A stretch of DNA of 64,000 bases from JANLVI01 sp031363915 (GCA_031363915.1 JANLVI010000010.1:124001-188000); one strand, 5' to 3'; shown: positions 1-8,126, numbered from the stretch's first letter. The notes: a model not told the origin generated them from the letters alone. Numbers and translations: made by a program.

Positions 1-595
1 CTTGCCGCTGGAGGCCGCCGAACGGGTAGACGTTTTGTACGCCTTCGACGTCTTTTAGTTGGCGAACGACATCGTTTGCGATGAATTCCCGAAGCCGCAC
101 GGCGTCCCAACCGATTGCCGTCACGGCGAGTTGGAGGACGGGCGTATTGAGCGGATCGACCGGCACGACATACGACGGCTTGAGGTTGGCGCGGTCGTAC
201 GGCAAGTCGCCCTCGGCCTGCTTCACAAGCTGCTGGACATCCACGAGCGCGCGCTGCATGTCGGTCCCATACGGAAACTGCAACGTGATCGTCGAGAGAC
301 CGGCTTGCGAAATCGAACGAACGAAGCGGACCCCTTTGAGGTCGGTCATGCGCTCTTCGATCGGTTTTGAGAAATACGTCTCGGTCTCTTCGGCTGAATA
401 CCCTGGCGTCATCGTGACGACCGAGACCAGCGGGCTCGGCACGTACGGCATCATTCGTGTCGGCAGAAAAAACATGACGGCGGCCAGCGCCGCGATCACT
501 AAACCGAGATACAGCGCGAAAATCGCGTAGGGATTTCGCAGCGACCACGCCGGAACGCTTTTCTGCCCGGGTTCGCTCTTTCGGTCACCGTTCAC
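1..595 (-). CDS. RND-family efflux permease, N-terminal part (cut by window edge)
   Basis: Reading the minus strand from a GTG at 595 gives 198 residues before the window ends. A short charged N-terminus precedes one hydrophobic helix (about residues 23-45), then a periplasmic porter domain containing 'FSKPIEERM', 'GVRFVRSISQAGLSTITLQF' and 'VQQLVKQAEGDLP'. This pattern (TM1, then a PN1-like subdomain with the GxxxxxSxSxxGxSxIxxxF signature) is typical of AcrB/CusA-type inner-membrane pumps, which are about 1,000 residues long. The GTG overlaps the adaptor's TGA as GTGA, so the two are translationally coupled. Substrate cannot be told from this fragment; the BlaI/CopY-type regulator and Met-rich adaptor hint at metal or drug efflux. 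Confidence 0.85.
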   Translation of the reverse strand, partial: MNGDRKSEPGQKSVPAWSLRNPYAIFALYLGLVIAALAAVMFFLPTRMMPYVPSPLVSVVTMTPGYSAEETETYFSKPIEERMTDLKGVRFVRSISQAGLSTITLQFPYGTDMQRALVDVQQLVKQAEGDLPYDRANLKPSYVVPVDPLNTPVLQLAVTAIGWDAVRLREFIANDVVRQLKDVEGVQNVYPFGGLQRQ

Positions 596-2478
596 GCGCG
601 GCTCTCCGTTATCGATTGGCCTTCTTGGAGGGTTGCAGCACCGTCGACGACGACTCGCGCTTTCCGGTCGAGGTCACCCGTCACGGTAGACGTGGAACCA
701 TCGTCATGCACCACGTGAACGGGCACGCGATGGGCGGTAGCGTTTACCGACGTCCAAACGGCCGCCTCGGAACCGGAACCAACGATGGCGATGGATGGGA
801 CGGCAACGCCGGCGGGGGTCGGCTGTGAGCGCGCGTGAAGCGTCACTTGAACGTAGCCGCCGGGTACGAGGCCCGTTCTTCCGTTCTCCACGATTGCTTC
901 GACCAAAGCCGTATGGGTCGTCGCGTCGGCGATCGGCGAGACCGACGTCACCCGTCCGTGGACGGTCGTGCCATCTTGCAGACGGGCTTCGATCGGCGTG
1001 CCGATCGAGATTGCCGTGATGTCTTGTTGCGCAACGTTCGCTTGAACGCGCAGCTTCCTCACGACCGCGATGCGTGCAATCGCTGTCCCCGCGGCGACAT
1101 AGACGCCGGGATCCACCAGCCGCTTCACGACGATGGCGTCTTCGGGGCTCGTGATCGTCGTAAAACTCGCAAGGGTTGATTCCGTCGCAGCCTGTGCAGC
1201 GGCCTTATCAGCCTGAGCGCGTGCCGAACGTGCTTGCGCGCGCATTTGTTCGACGCTCGCAGCCGCGTCCGTCACTTTTGTGCGAGAGACAATCAGCTGT
1301 TGCTGGATCGAGCCGACTTTGTTCGCCGTAGCGGAATACGCGCCCTGAGCCGCTGCATACTGGGCCTGTTCATCCTGATATTCCTGGGCCGAAACCGCCC
1401 CTTGATCGAGGAGCGTTTTTTCGCGTCGAATTTCATTCTCCCAGTAGCGGACCTGCGCTGCTTTTGCGGTTCGGTCCGCTTGTGCCGCGGCGAAATCGCG
1501 TTGCATCGCCGCAGTATCAGCCTGGGCAATGATCACGCCGTTGGGGGCGTGGTGATTTGCTTCGATCTCCGCGGCTTGCGCGGCGGCGGCTTGACCGGTC
1601 GCATCCGCAGCAGCAGCCACGGCACGGCTGTGGAGATCTGGTGAATCGAGCGACGCAATAACTTGACCCGCACGAACCTCGTCGCCGGCGTACAGCGAAA
1701 AATTCGTGAGGATTCCCGGCGCGCGCGTCACGACGTCCTGAGTAAGAAACGCTGCAATGGAGCCCGGTGCGTGGATGTCGGTCGAGGATTGCACCAGACG
1801 CACGGATACAAGCGTTACCGGCGTTGGCGCATCTCCGTGAACGCTTGCCGATGCGGCCATGTCCATCGATGGCGCAGCATATCTTGCGGATATGACAGCA
1901 AGGATGAGGACCACGGCTGCTGCAGCTGCGATGAGTCCGAGCGTCAACGGACGGCGATCCCGGCGTACGATGACCAGGGTAATGCCTCCGGCTAGAATGA
2001 CGACCAGCGCAAGCGCGGCGTTTCGCCACGCATCGGGGTTTCCACCCGAAGATGACATGCCGGCCATACCGGAGGTTCCCGCATTCGTTGCTCCGCTCAC
2101 CGCAAACCGATACGTCGCAGTACCCGTGAGCCCACCCGCAAAATGAATCGACACGCTCCACGCGGTTGCCGTCGCGAGCAATATCTCGAATTGCCAGTGT
2201 CCGGGAGAAACGAGGCGCGGTGCCCCACTCGGGCCACTCATCGACATCGTCGGCATCGCCGATGAAAAGGACGTCGTCGTCCGAGCTAACGCGTCGGCCG
2301 AAACACCCGCAAGAACGAGCGAAGCCGTGACTCGACCCGTCTGCGGCGGGTCTGGAGCAAGCGTCAGTGTCGCTTGTGCGGCACCAACCGGCACGACCAT
2401 GGGCGACGCGCAAACACTAGCCGGAAATGATACCGTAAGGCTGAGTGCGACAACCGAATACAACATGTAACGAAACAT
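592..2478 (-). CDS. Efflux RND periplasmic adaptor (HlyD/CusB-like) with extra N-terminal domain
   Basis: About 628 aa from the ATG at 2478, chosen because it gives a clean signal peptide ('MFRYMLYSVVALSLTVSF...VCA'). An upstream in-frame ATG at 2559 would add 27 non-signal residues and overlap the preceding gene. Order of parts: signal peptide; a beta-rich region of roughly 110 residues resembling YtkA/FixH/CopC-like domains, with 'MPTMSMSGPSG'; a Met/Gly/Ser linker 'GMAGMSSSGG'; two hydrophobic helices separated by 'RRDRRP'; then a normal membrane-fusion adaptor with lipoyl half-motifs ('ILTNFSLYAGDEVRAGQVIASLDSP'), a long Ala/Gln coiled-coil hairpin and a barrel ('VVKRLVDPGVYVAAGTAIARIA'). 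Ordinary adaptors are about 400 aa, so the first ~220 residues are an unusual addition. Coupled to the downstream permease. Confidence 0.85.
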   Translation of the reverse strand: MFRYMLYSVVALSLTVSFPASVCASPMVVPVGAAQATLTLAPDPPQTGRVTASLVLAGVSADALARTTTSFSSAMPTMSMSGPSGAPRLVSPGHWQFEILLATATAWSVSIHFAGGLTGTATYRFAVSGATNAGTSGMAGMSSSGGNPDAWRNAALALVVILAGGITLVIVRRDRRPLTLGLIAAAAAVVLILAVISARYAAPSMDMAASASVHGDAPTPVTLVSVRLVQSSTDIHAPGSIAAFLTQDVVTRAPGILTNFSLYAGDEVRAGQVIASLDSPDLHSRAVAAAADATGQAAAAQAAEIEANHHAPNGVIIAQADTAAMQRDFAAAQADRTAKAAQVRYWENEIRREKTLLDQGAVSAQEYQDEQAQYAAAQGAYSATANKVGSIQQQLIVSRTKVTDAAASVEQMRAQARSARAQADKAAAQAATESTLASFTTITSPEDAIVVKRLVDPGVYVAAGTAIARIAVVRKLRVQANVAQQDITAISIGTPIEARLQDGTTVHGRVTSVSPIADATTHTALVEAIVENGRTGLVPGGYVQVTLHARSQPTPAGVAVPSIAIVGSGSEAAVWTSVNATAHRVPVHVVHDDGSTSTVTGDLDRKARVVVDGAATLQEGQSITESRA

Positions 2479-2533
2479 CAAAAAGCGCAAGGTTGTGCTA
2501 GGTTCCTTAACAGATTGCGAAAAAAAAGGGTGA

Positions 2534-3508
2534 TTAGACGCGCGCCGAAGCGGAGGCATGGTCGCAAGGCACGGGCGTGATAAGGGCCGCGCAAACCGGC
2601 GTCAATCCGACGAGCACGACGGCGCCGACGATCGATGCGACAACGACACGATGTACTAGTGAGATTGGCTCGCGGGAAACCGGCTCAACGATCAGGCGCT
2701 CTAAGCGACGGCGCAGACCGGTCTCCCCCGACAAAGCCGCACAATGAGCAACGTAACGTTGCCCCCGGGCGAAGGTCAGCAGAGCCCCGGCAAGATCTTC
2801 GGGAGCAGATGTGTGCAACGCGTGTTGGTCTGCCGCAAATTCACGGGCGTCTCGGTAGAGCGAGACGAATTCGCCAGCCGGCAACGGCAGCAAATCGACA
2901 AAGAACGTCAGCATGAGCGCAATGATCTGATCACCGTGGCGAGCGTGTCCGCGTTCGTGTAAAAGGGCCGCTTCAATCTCGGCGTCGCTCAGCACCTCGA
3001 GCGTTGCAGATGAAACGACGACGACGGAATTCCACAGAAGCGCCAACGCGCAGAACGGCTCGTCACTTTTCAACTCACGAACGCGCACGTCAGTGTCACG
3101 TCCAAGTTTGGCCAACCGTGCCGACGGCGCGACGGTCGCCCGTACTAAGGATCTTGCCTGAGAATTCCGATGAATCGCAAGAGACGTGGCGCGAATTATG
3201 GAACATACGACGGCTGTCGCGATGACGGCATAGAGTATGCGCCCCGTCAGCGTGTGGAAGCAGTCCGAGCCAATTCCGGTCAATAAGCCCACTCCCGCAC
3301 CCGCGATGCCGAGACCGCCTGGAACGATCGCGGCTGCCGCCGCCAGCGACGCCTGCCAGCGCGAGTCAGCTCCCATTCGGCGAAGATTCGGCAAAGCCAA
3401 GCGTAAAATGGTCCACGCCGACAGCGGAATGATAAAAAGCGCACACGCTGACGTAAAAATTGTCCCGCTAAACACGCAAGCCGACAAAAACTGAAGAACG
3501 TCAGGCAC
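2534..3508 (-). CDS. M56 family (BlaR1/MecR1-like) membrane metallopeptidase
   Basis: 324 aa if translation starts at the GTG at 3508, which overlaps the blaI stop by 8 nt; a longer ORF to 3568 lies inside blaI and adds a basic, unlikely extension. Several hydrophobic helices flank a zinc-protease motif HERGH (about residues 184-188) within 'ALLHERGHARHGDQI'. In BlaR1/MecR1 this peptidase triggers loss of the BlaI repressor when a sensor domain binds ligand. Here the protein ends soon after its last helix ('VVVASIVGAVVLVGLTPVCA'), so no penicillin-binding sensor is present and the signal is unknown. It probably relays a membrane or periplasmic cue to the BlaI-type protein upstream and controls the efflux genes downstream. 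Confidence 0.85.
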   Translation of the reverse strand: MPDVLQFLSACVFSGTIFTSACALFIIPLSAWTILRLALPNLRRMGADSRWQASLAAAAAIVPGGLGIAGAGVGLLTGIGSDCFHTLTGRILYAVIATAVVCSIIRATSLAIHRNSQARSLVRATVAPSARLAKLGRDTDVRVRELKSDEPFCALALLWNSVVVVSSATLEVLSDAEIEAALLHERGHARHGDQIIALMLTFFVDLLPLPAGEFVSLYRDAREFAADQHALHTSAPEDLAGALLTFARGQRYVAHCAALSGETGLRRRLERLIVEPVSREPISLVHRVVVASIVGAVVLVGLTPVCAALITPVPCDHASASARV

Positions 3509-3932
3509 GGCGCCGCTCCGCACGTTTTTCGGCGAGCAGTTTTTCGAATTCTGCCAGCGTCGCGTCATCTTTGGCCAGTTCGCCGGCGATATGAGCCAAA
3601 AGCGGATTGCGCTGCGTCTTCATGAGCGGACGAAAAACATCGTCGATCATCGACCGCTGAAAGTCGTCTCGTGTGACCGTCGGAGTGAAAACGTTCGCAC
3701 GACCTGCGGACTTCTTTTTCAGATGCCGCTTGTCGGCGAGATTTTGCATTATCGTCTTGACAGTCGAGTACGCCGGAGGCTTCTCGCCATCGGCCGCGTC
3801 CATAGCGGCGAGAACATCACTCACCTGAAGCCAGCCGCCCAGAGACCACATGATTTCAATCACGCGAGACTCGAGGGGACCAAGACTGCTCGGGGCACCA
3901 TTCGCACGGTCGAACCGGATGACGCGTCGCAT
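3501..3932 (-). CDS. BlaI/MecI/CopY-family transcriptional repressor
   Basis: 143 aa. The winged-helix pattern of the Penicillinase_R family is clear: 'LGPLESRVIEIMWSLGGWLQVSDVLAAM' (helices 1-2), 'AYSTVKTIMQNLADKRHLKK' (recognition helix), then the wing 'RANVFTPTVTRDDFQR' and a dimerisation tail. These repressors bind palindromes and are cleaved or released when the partner M56 peptidase (next gene, 8-nt overlap) is activated, or when metal binds in CopY proteins; no CopY-type Cys cluster is seen. It is first in the repressor-peptidase-adaptor-permease operon, and a perfect inverted repeat overlaps its own start codon, implying autoregulation. Confidence 0.9.
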   Translation of the reverse strand: MRRVIRFDRANGAPSSLGPLESRVIEIMWSLGGWLQVSDVLAAMDAADGEKPPAYSTVKTIMQNLADKRHLKKKSAGRANVFTPTVTRDDFQRSMIDDVFRPLMKTQRNPLLAHIAGELAKDDATLAEFEKLLAEKRAERRRA

Positions 3933-3970
3933 GTGCTAACAAACTTAGCACATGGGCTGGGAGTCGTCAA
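3932..3970 (-). promoter_or_regulatory. Promoter and palindromic operator over the blaI-type start codon
   Basis: A perfect 8-bp inverted repeat, TGTGCTAA (3932-3939) and TTAGCACA (3945-3952) with a 5-nt spacer, touches the first base of the start codon. On the minus strand a TTGACG -35 box (3970-3965) is 17 nt from a TAAGTT -10 box (3947-3942) that lies inside the repeat. Transcription would start near 3935, only about 3 nt before the ATG, so the mRNA should be leaderless or nearly so; no Shine-Dalgarno is present. Repressor binding here would cover -10 and +1. Boxes and repeat are seen; function is inferred. Confidence 0.7.
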
Positions 3971-4012
3971 TTGCGAACGCATCAGAAGATGCACGCAAAT
4001 GCTCTATCCCTC

Positions 4013-4666
4013 TTACGGGCGGTAGGAGGCTTTGCGATCGTGCGCGTGCGGTGCGAGGCGCGGTTTGAGCGGGACGGCACGTCGCGCCTCCACGGTCGCA
4101 TCGATCACGTCGTACGTGCTGTCGTGCAACCGCACCGGGTTGAGGCTGAGCCGACTGATTCCCGGGTCCGCGAAGAGGGCGCTAAGTCGCTCGATGAGGT
4201 GCGCCAGCATGCGCGTGGATTTTGCATCGTGTGCGATGCCGTGCTTCGCGTGAAATTCGGCCAGCATCGCCTCGGCCTGCACCGATTCGATCGGAACGAG
4301 CCGCTGCACGTGATGCGTACCGCAGCGAAGTTCCGCGATCCGTCCGAGTGTCACATCGTCGCGACACTCGATCACAATGTCGGTACCGGCCGGGATCGAG
4401 CGCTGCGCGAGCACGTGGCCCGTTGCGAACGTATCTGCCTGCGGTTCGTGGGTCTTGAACGCATGACGAATCGCATCGGTCGTTGTCAGGCTGCCGCCGT
4501 TTCCGTTGAGCGCGGACGCGCTTCCGGAGAGGACGACGCGTAAGACGATCGGGCGGCCGTCGGCGAAGAACACCGCATCCTCGGCACTCTCGACGTAGCG
4601 GGCGCGCGCGACGCGAATGCCCGCTTCGCGCAAGAGTTCGAGCGCGTCGATCGGATCCATGATCAT
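4013..4666 (-). CDS. Small ATP-grasp protein related to ADP-forming acyl-CoA synthetase beta subunit
   Basis: 217 aa from the ATG at 4666, which overlaps the UspA stop as TGATG. The fold resembles the ATP-grasp_5 domain of acetate--CoA ligase (ADP-forming): an N-terminal 'DALELLREAGIRVARARYVESAEDAV', a central 'VLAQRSIPAGTDIVIECRDDVTLGRIAELRCG' equivalent to the 'GxElxxGxxxDPxFG' strand, and a C-terminal 'LIERLSALFADPGISRLSLNPVRL' matching the family's 'lixxLSxLaxdxpxIxeLdiNPl'. The usual Gly-rich 'KSDxGGV' loop is replaced by 'LNGNGG', so ATP binding and catalysis are uncertain. The CoA-binding alpha part is absent. Coupling to a universal stress protein suggests a regulatory or energy-state role rather than a full CoA ligase. 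Confidence 0.6.
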   Translation of the reverse strand: MIMDPIDALELLREAGIRVARARYVESAEDAVFFADGRPIVLRVVLSGSASALNGNGGSLTTTDAIRHAFKTHEPQADTFATGHVLAQRSIPAGTDIVIECRDDVTLGRIAELRCGTHHVQRLVPIESVQAEAMLAEFHAKHGIAHDAKSTRMLAHLIERLSALFADPGISRLSLNPVRLHDSTYDVIDATVEARRAVPLKPRLAPHAHDRKASYRP

Positions 4667-5613
4667 CAAACGGTCTCCAACGTTCGCGGTATTGATGCGA
4701 CGATGGACTCGCGCTCGGTTCGCACCACGAGAACGGGGATGAAACTCGTGCGCACGAGTTCTTCGGCGACACTGCCGACGAAAAATCGGCGTAGTCCGCG
4801 GCGGCCGTGGCTACCGATTACGATCAGATCGGCATCGATTTCCCCCGCCGATTTGAGGATTTCCTCAACGACTTTGCCTTCGGCCACGAACGTCGTCGCG
4901 CTCAGGCCGTGATCGATCGCGCGCCGGAGAGGACGGTCCAACAGATCGTCGGCAGCGGCATTGACTTCTTCGATATAAGGACGCGGATCGTAGCCGAAAG
5001 CCGAGGCTTTGCCGAAGAGCGCATCGGTCTGCACGACCGTGCAGAAGTTGAGCTGCGTGCGTTCACTCTCGCCAAGAGCAATTGACATGGCGATTGCGGC
5101 ATCTGCCGGATCGGAATCGTCGATCGCGACGAGTGCGCGTGCGAACGCACCAGTAGACGCGGTCGCCTGGCTCGCACCGCGCGTGGTGATGACCGGTATC
5201 GAGCACGAACGTAGAATCCCCTCAGCCGTGCTGCCCAAAAACAGATGATTGAGTCCGGTACGGCCGTGCGTCCCCATGATGATAACGCTCGCTCTTCGAT
5301 CCAGCGCTACGCGTGTGACCGCCGAAACAGGATCGTCGAAGACGAGTTGCGTTGTAATCCGCACGTTCGCCGTTTTCGCCTTCGCAAGCGCGTCGGCGAG
5401 GATCGCTTCGCCTTGGGACTTTAGTGCGTCGATAAGCGGCGTTGGATTGTACGGATAGACGAGTCCCGCCGAGGGGACGATCACACCGCGCGTATCCACA
5501 GCGTGTAGGCACACGATCTCACGTACGTGGTCGCGTCCGAGTCCAAGCGCGAGACTGAACGCAGCATCGGAGAGGGGCGAGCCGTCGAGCGGCACCACAA
5601 TATGCTCAAACAT
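4666..5613 (-). CDS. Universal stress protein, tandem UspA domains
   Basis: 315 aa with two UspA domains, about residues 1-145 and 155-300. Each starts with a 'xxxVPLDGS' / 'ALVAIDDSD' strand and ends with the nucleotide-binding loop G-x2-G-x9-G-(S/T): 'GTHGRTGLNHLFLGSTAE' and 'GSHGRRGLRRFFVGSVAE'. Both loops are intact, so ATP binding is likely. Such proteins accumulate under starvation, low oxygen or redox stress in the cytoplasm. The gene leads a two-gene unit with the ATP-grasp gene. A second, diverged tandem UspA gene lies at 17,878. The family call is certain; the specific role is not. Confidence 0.93.
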   Translation of the reverse strand: MFEHIVVPLDGSPLSDAAFSLALGLGRDHVREIVCLHAVDTRGVIVPSAGLVYPYNPTPLIDALKSQGEAILADALAKAKTANVRITTQLVFDDPVSAVTRVALDRRASVIIMGTHGRTGLNHLFLGSTAEGILRSCSIPVITTRGASQATASTGAFARALVAIDDSDPADAAIAMSIALGESERTQLNFCTVVQTDALFGKASAFGYDPRPYIEEVNAAADDLLDRPLRRAIDHGLSATTFVAEGKVVEEILKSAGEIDADLIVIGSHGRRGLRRFFVGSVAEELVRTSFIPVLVVRTERESIVASIPRTLETV

Positions 5614-5798
5614 GATCCGAGCATAGGGAGCGCGTTTGAACCTCGTGTGAAGGTCCTAAGAACGCCGGTTCGGTACGGACGATCATTTATTGACGCTGGG
5701 CGGCGGCGCCTTCGACGTTGCGGCGAGCAACCGCGCTTTTAAATTGCGTTCGGTTCTGTCTGGACCGCCTCAACATGGGACAAACATGGTTCGAGCAT

Positions 5799-6314
5799 TT
5801 ACGAGTGTGCGGGGCTCGGGACCGAGGGCTTCGGCGCAACGTCGTAATAGGGTGTCGTCGGTTCTTTTGCGGGTGACACCATAAGCGGTGCCTCTACGCC
5901 TGCAGGGCCAAGCGAGCGCACGAAGCGGTAGATCGAGCGGAGCTGTTCGGTATCGAGTGCGCGCAGGTTGTGCCAGGTCATCGGCGGGTGACCGCCGCGG
6001 GTGCGCACCATCGCAAGCCACTGATCTTCCGAAATCATTTGAAATTCGAGGCGCACGTTTGCCGGATAAACCGTGCCCCACGGGCCGCGGAAGCCGATCT
6101 CGTTGCCGGTCATCCACCGCGAAACGGGGATCGTCGCGTCAGACTCGCGCCAGCCCGGCGTATGGCAGTCGTTACAGGCGCCAAACGCAACGAGCGTGCG
6201 CCCGCGTGCAAAGTCGCCCGAGGCCGGGAGCGGCGAGCTGTCGACACTCTGAATGAGCCCGGACATGAGGACCGCAGCAAAAACTCCGACGACGAGGATG
6301 CGTTCGTTGTTCAT
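5799..6314 (-). CDS. Monoheme c-type cytochrome, exported
   Basis: 171 aa from the ATG at 6314; an AGGA-type ribosome site overlaps the upstream TAG stop. Residues 1-27 form a signal peptide ('ILVVGVFAAVLMSGLIQSV'). The heme motif CNDCH is at residues 47-51 ('FGACNDCHTPGWRESDATIP'), followed by 'WMTGNEIGFRGPWGTVYPANVR' and 'MVRTRGGHPPMTWHNLRAL', a layout seen in small periplasmic cytochromes with a distal Met ligand. The C-terminus is Pro-rich ('APKPSVPSPAHS'). Last gene of the cytochrome-porin/CuA operon; it may carry electrons across the periplasm from the outer-membrane cytochrome to the oxidase. Confidence 0.85.
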   Translation of the reverse strand: MNNERILVVGVFAAVLMSGLIQSVDSSPLPASGDFARGRTLVAFGACNDCHTPGWRESDATIPVSRWMTGNEIGFRGPWGTVYPANVRLEFQMISEDQWLAMVRTRGGHPPMTWHNLRALDTEQLRSIYRFVRSLGPAGVEAPLMVSPAKEPTTPYYDVAPKPSVPSPAHS

Positions 6315-6318
6315 CTTC

Positions 6319-7185
6319 CTACCAGAAGCGCAAGCGCTTGCGCGCGGCTCGGTGCCACGCCCGACGCCACGACCTGCGCGCGCGAGCCGCCTGTGAGAGA
6401 TTGACGCCGGCGATTTCGCCCGCCACAAATGCGGCATCGTCTGACGTCCTCGCGCGCATACGCAGCTGCTCGCGCTCGATGGCCAAATCGTGCACGTCGC
6501 CGAGGATCTCTTGCAGTTGCGTGATGCGTTCGATCACCGGCGATCCACGTTTGCTCGCGACCGGTGCGACGGCTTCGAGCGCATAACGAACCCGGCGGAC
6601 GCGGATGCGGATGCGGTGCAGCTCGGCGTCGCTTGGATGATCTCCCAGGCGCGCAACGTCGCGTTTGAGGCGCCGCCACGGCCGGCGGATGAGTCGCACG
6701 AGTTGCTTTCGGCCAATCTCGAAGGCGCCTGGCGTAATCGGCGGATGCACGCCTGCATCGCGTACGAGCGCGAGCAGTCGCGCAAAGCGTTCTCCGCTCA
6801 TCTCCACGATCAGTGCGTCGCATGCGATCTTGCGCCGCTCGCGCATCGGCTCGAGGAGTGCAGCGAGTGCCGTGCGATCCTCGAGCGGCAAGCGATCGGC
6901 GAACGCTTCGATGTGGCCAAGCACGACATCCGCATCGCGAACCAGCCCCAGATGTTCACCCAGCCAGCCAAGTTCTTCGAGCAGCGCGCGCGTCCACGTC
7001 GGCTCGAGCAAGTCGCGAAACGTTCGCAGCGCTGAACGCAGCCTGCGCGTGGCAAGGCGCGCGTCATGCACCGCCTCGACCGCCCCCGTGTCGCGAACTG
7101 ACGCTTCGTTTTCACAGAGCGCGTCGACCGAGGTTTTAATTGCCGCGCGAATGGCATCGAGCACCATGGTGTCGTGCGCGCTCAC
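6319..7185 (-). CDS. CHAD domain protein
   Basis: 288 aa, GTG start overlapping the upstream TGA as GTGA. The conserved CHAD segments are present: 'AVHDARLATRRLRSALRTFRDLL' near residue 38, 'WLGEHLGLVRDADVVL' and 'AELHRIRIRVRRVRYALEAVAPV', with regularly spaced His and Arg/Lys. CHAD is an all-helical domain with a basic groove that binds inorganic polyphosphate and often targets proteins to polyphosphate granules. No CYTH/triphosphatase domain is fused here. Its place inside an electron-transfer operon is odd and may link polyphosphate to this respiratory module, but no function is demonstrated by the sequence. Confidence 0.85.
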   Translation of the reverse strand: MSAHDTMVLDAIRAAIKTSVDALCENEASVRDTGAVEAVHDARLATRRLRSALRTFRDLLEPTWTRALLEELGWLGEHLGLVRDADVVLGHIEAFADRLPLEDRTALAALLEPMRERRKIACDALIVEMSGERFARLLALVRDAGVHPPITPGAFEIGRKQLVRLIRRPWRRLKRDVARLGDHPSDAELHRIRIRVRRVRYALEAVAPVASKRGSPVIERITQLQEILGDVHDLAIEREQLRMRARTSDDAAFVAGEIAGVNLSQAARARRSWRRAWHRAARKRLRFW

Positions 7186-7643
7186 GATACGAGGCTGCGA
7201 GCAAAGCGTCCGTGTTTTTTATCGATGCGGATGCGATACGCGATCCCGGGAGCTTTGAGGCGAGCAACGTAGGTTTTCGCTGCGGCACCGGGCTGCGATG
7301 CGGCATGAGCGACGATCGCATGCCGCTCGGAGAGGCGCCGCACCACGTCAAACGCGGCTTCGCCGCTCAGCTGTTCGAAGGTTCCCATCGCGACGACCGA
7401 CCACCAATCCGCGACGTTGACGATCCGATCGACTTCGACGCAGACGCGCGGCGATTCGCGCATCCCTTCGAGCTTCGATCCATCAGCGCTATATGCGAAA
7501 AACGAAGTCCCGTCGTATGCGTACGCAATCGGGACGATGAACGGCGCACCGCGCCGGTCGACGTATGCGATCCGCGCGACGATTTCTTCGCGCAACAGCG
7601 ATTCGATCGACTCTTCGTCGAGATCGCCGAACATGGGATTCAT
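7182..7643 (-). CDS. Pyridoxamine 5'-phosphate oxidase-like flavin split-barrel protein
   Basis: 153 aa starting at the ATG at 7643, which overlaps the previous stop as ATGA; the longer ORF upstream (to 7874) is Arg-rich and looks non-coding. The sequence follows the FMN-binding split barrel: 'LLREEIVARIAYVDRRGAPFIVPIAYAYDGTSFFAYSADGSKLEGMRESPRVCVEVDRI' then 'WWSVVAMGTFEQLSG' and 'AYRIRIDKKHGRFAR'. Proteins of this type bind FMN, F420 or heme and are often small reductases or nitroimidazole-resistance (NimA-like) proteins. Cytoplasmic; no signal peptide. Substrate unknown. The tight coupling to membrane and electron-transfer genes suggests a redox role in the same system. Confidence 0.8.
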   Translation of the reverse strand: MNPMFGDLDEESIESLLREEIVARIAYVDRRGAPFIVPIAYAYDGTSFFAYSADGSKLEGMRESPRVCVEVDRIVNVADWWSVVAMGTFEQLSGEAAFDVVRRLSERHAIVAHAASQPGAAAKTYVARLKAPGIAYRIRIDKKHGRFARSLVS

Positions 7644-7852
7644 GCGAGTGAAGCTCCGGTCGTACCGGCATCCCGCACCAGTGCGATTCCGCCGATCGTG
7701 CCGAGCGTCCCGAGAATCGCAAGCGCGACGGCGCCAAGCGCCGTCCACCCCGACTCGGCCATCACAAGAAAACCGTTGGCATCCGGCGATGGCAGGGGAA
7801 GGCCCACGATTGCCGCCTGCAGTACCCGGACGCCGCCGAGGCGGAACAACAC
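7640..7852 (-). CDS. Small single-pass membrane protein (hypothetical)
   Basis: 70 aa from a GTG at 7852, or about 40 aa from an internal ATG at 7762. The C-terminal half has one good transmembrane helix, 'ALGAVALAILGTLGTIGGIALV', ending in 'RDAGTTGASLA'. Its stop overlaps the ATG of the flavin protein as ATGA, the arrangement shared by the real genes of this operon, which is the main reason for accepting it. No convincing ribosome site is seen. I do not recognise a family; it could be an anchor subunit for neighbouring electron-transfer proteins. Confidence 0.45.
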   Translation of the reverse strand: MLFRLGGVRVLQAAIVGLPLPSPDANGFLVMAESGWTALGAVALAILGTLGTIGGIALVRDAGTTGASLA

Positions 7853-7895
7853 CGCGCCGGCGGACGATTTTCACGATTCATGCGGTCGCTCACGA

Positions 7896-8126
7896 TCAGA
7901 CTTTGGTGTGTTTGTTGCCGCCGTGCAGTTCGGCGTGGATCTTCGCGGCATCCGACATGAACTGGCCCGCGTGCTGCATGTGCGCCTGCGCGAGCAGCGC
8001 GTAGTGCGCCGCCTGAGCGTGGTCGCCGCGCGCGTATCGCTCGGCGGCGAGCTCGTGGAAGTCAGCCGCGGAACGATGGTATTCCGCGGCGCTTGTGTGC
8101 AATTCGATCGCTTTGTGGGTTGCCAT
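7896..8126 (-). CDS. Small helical, His/Ala-rich protein (hypothetical)
   Basis: 76 aa, ATG at 8126 immediately after the preceding TAA (TAAATG). The sequence is nearly all amphipathic helix with nine or so His residues: 'AIELHTSAAEYHRSAADFHELAAERYARGDHAQAAHYALLAQAHMQHAGQFMSDAAKIHAELH'. There is no signal peptide or membrane segment. Similar short helical hairpins occur in ferritin-like or metal-handling proteins, but I see no diiron motif and do not assign a family. Position between the cytochrome-porin-like gene and the rest of the operon, without a gap, supports a real gene with a role in the same process. Confidence 0.7.
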   Translation of the reverse strand: MATHKAIELHTSAAEYHRSAADFHELAAERYARGDHAQAAHYALLAQAHMQHAGQFMSDAAKIHAELHGGNKHTKV

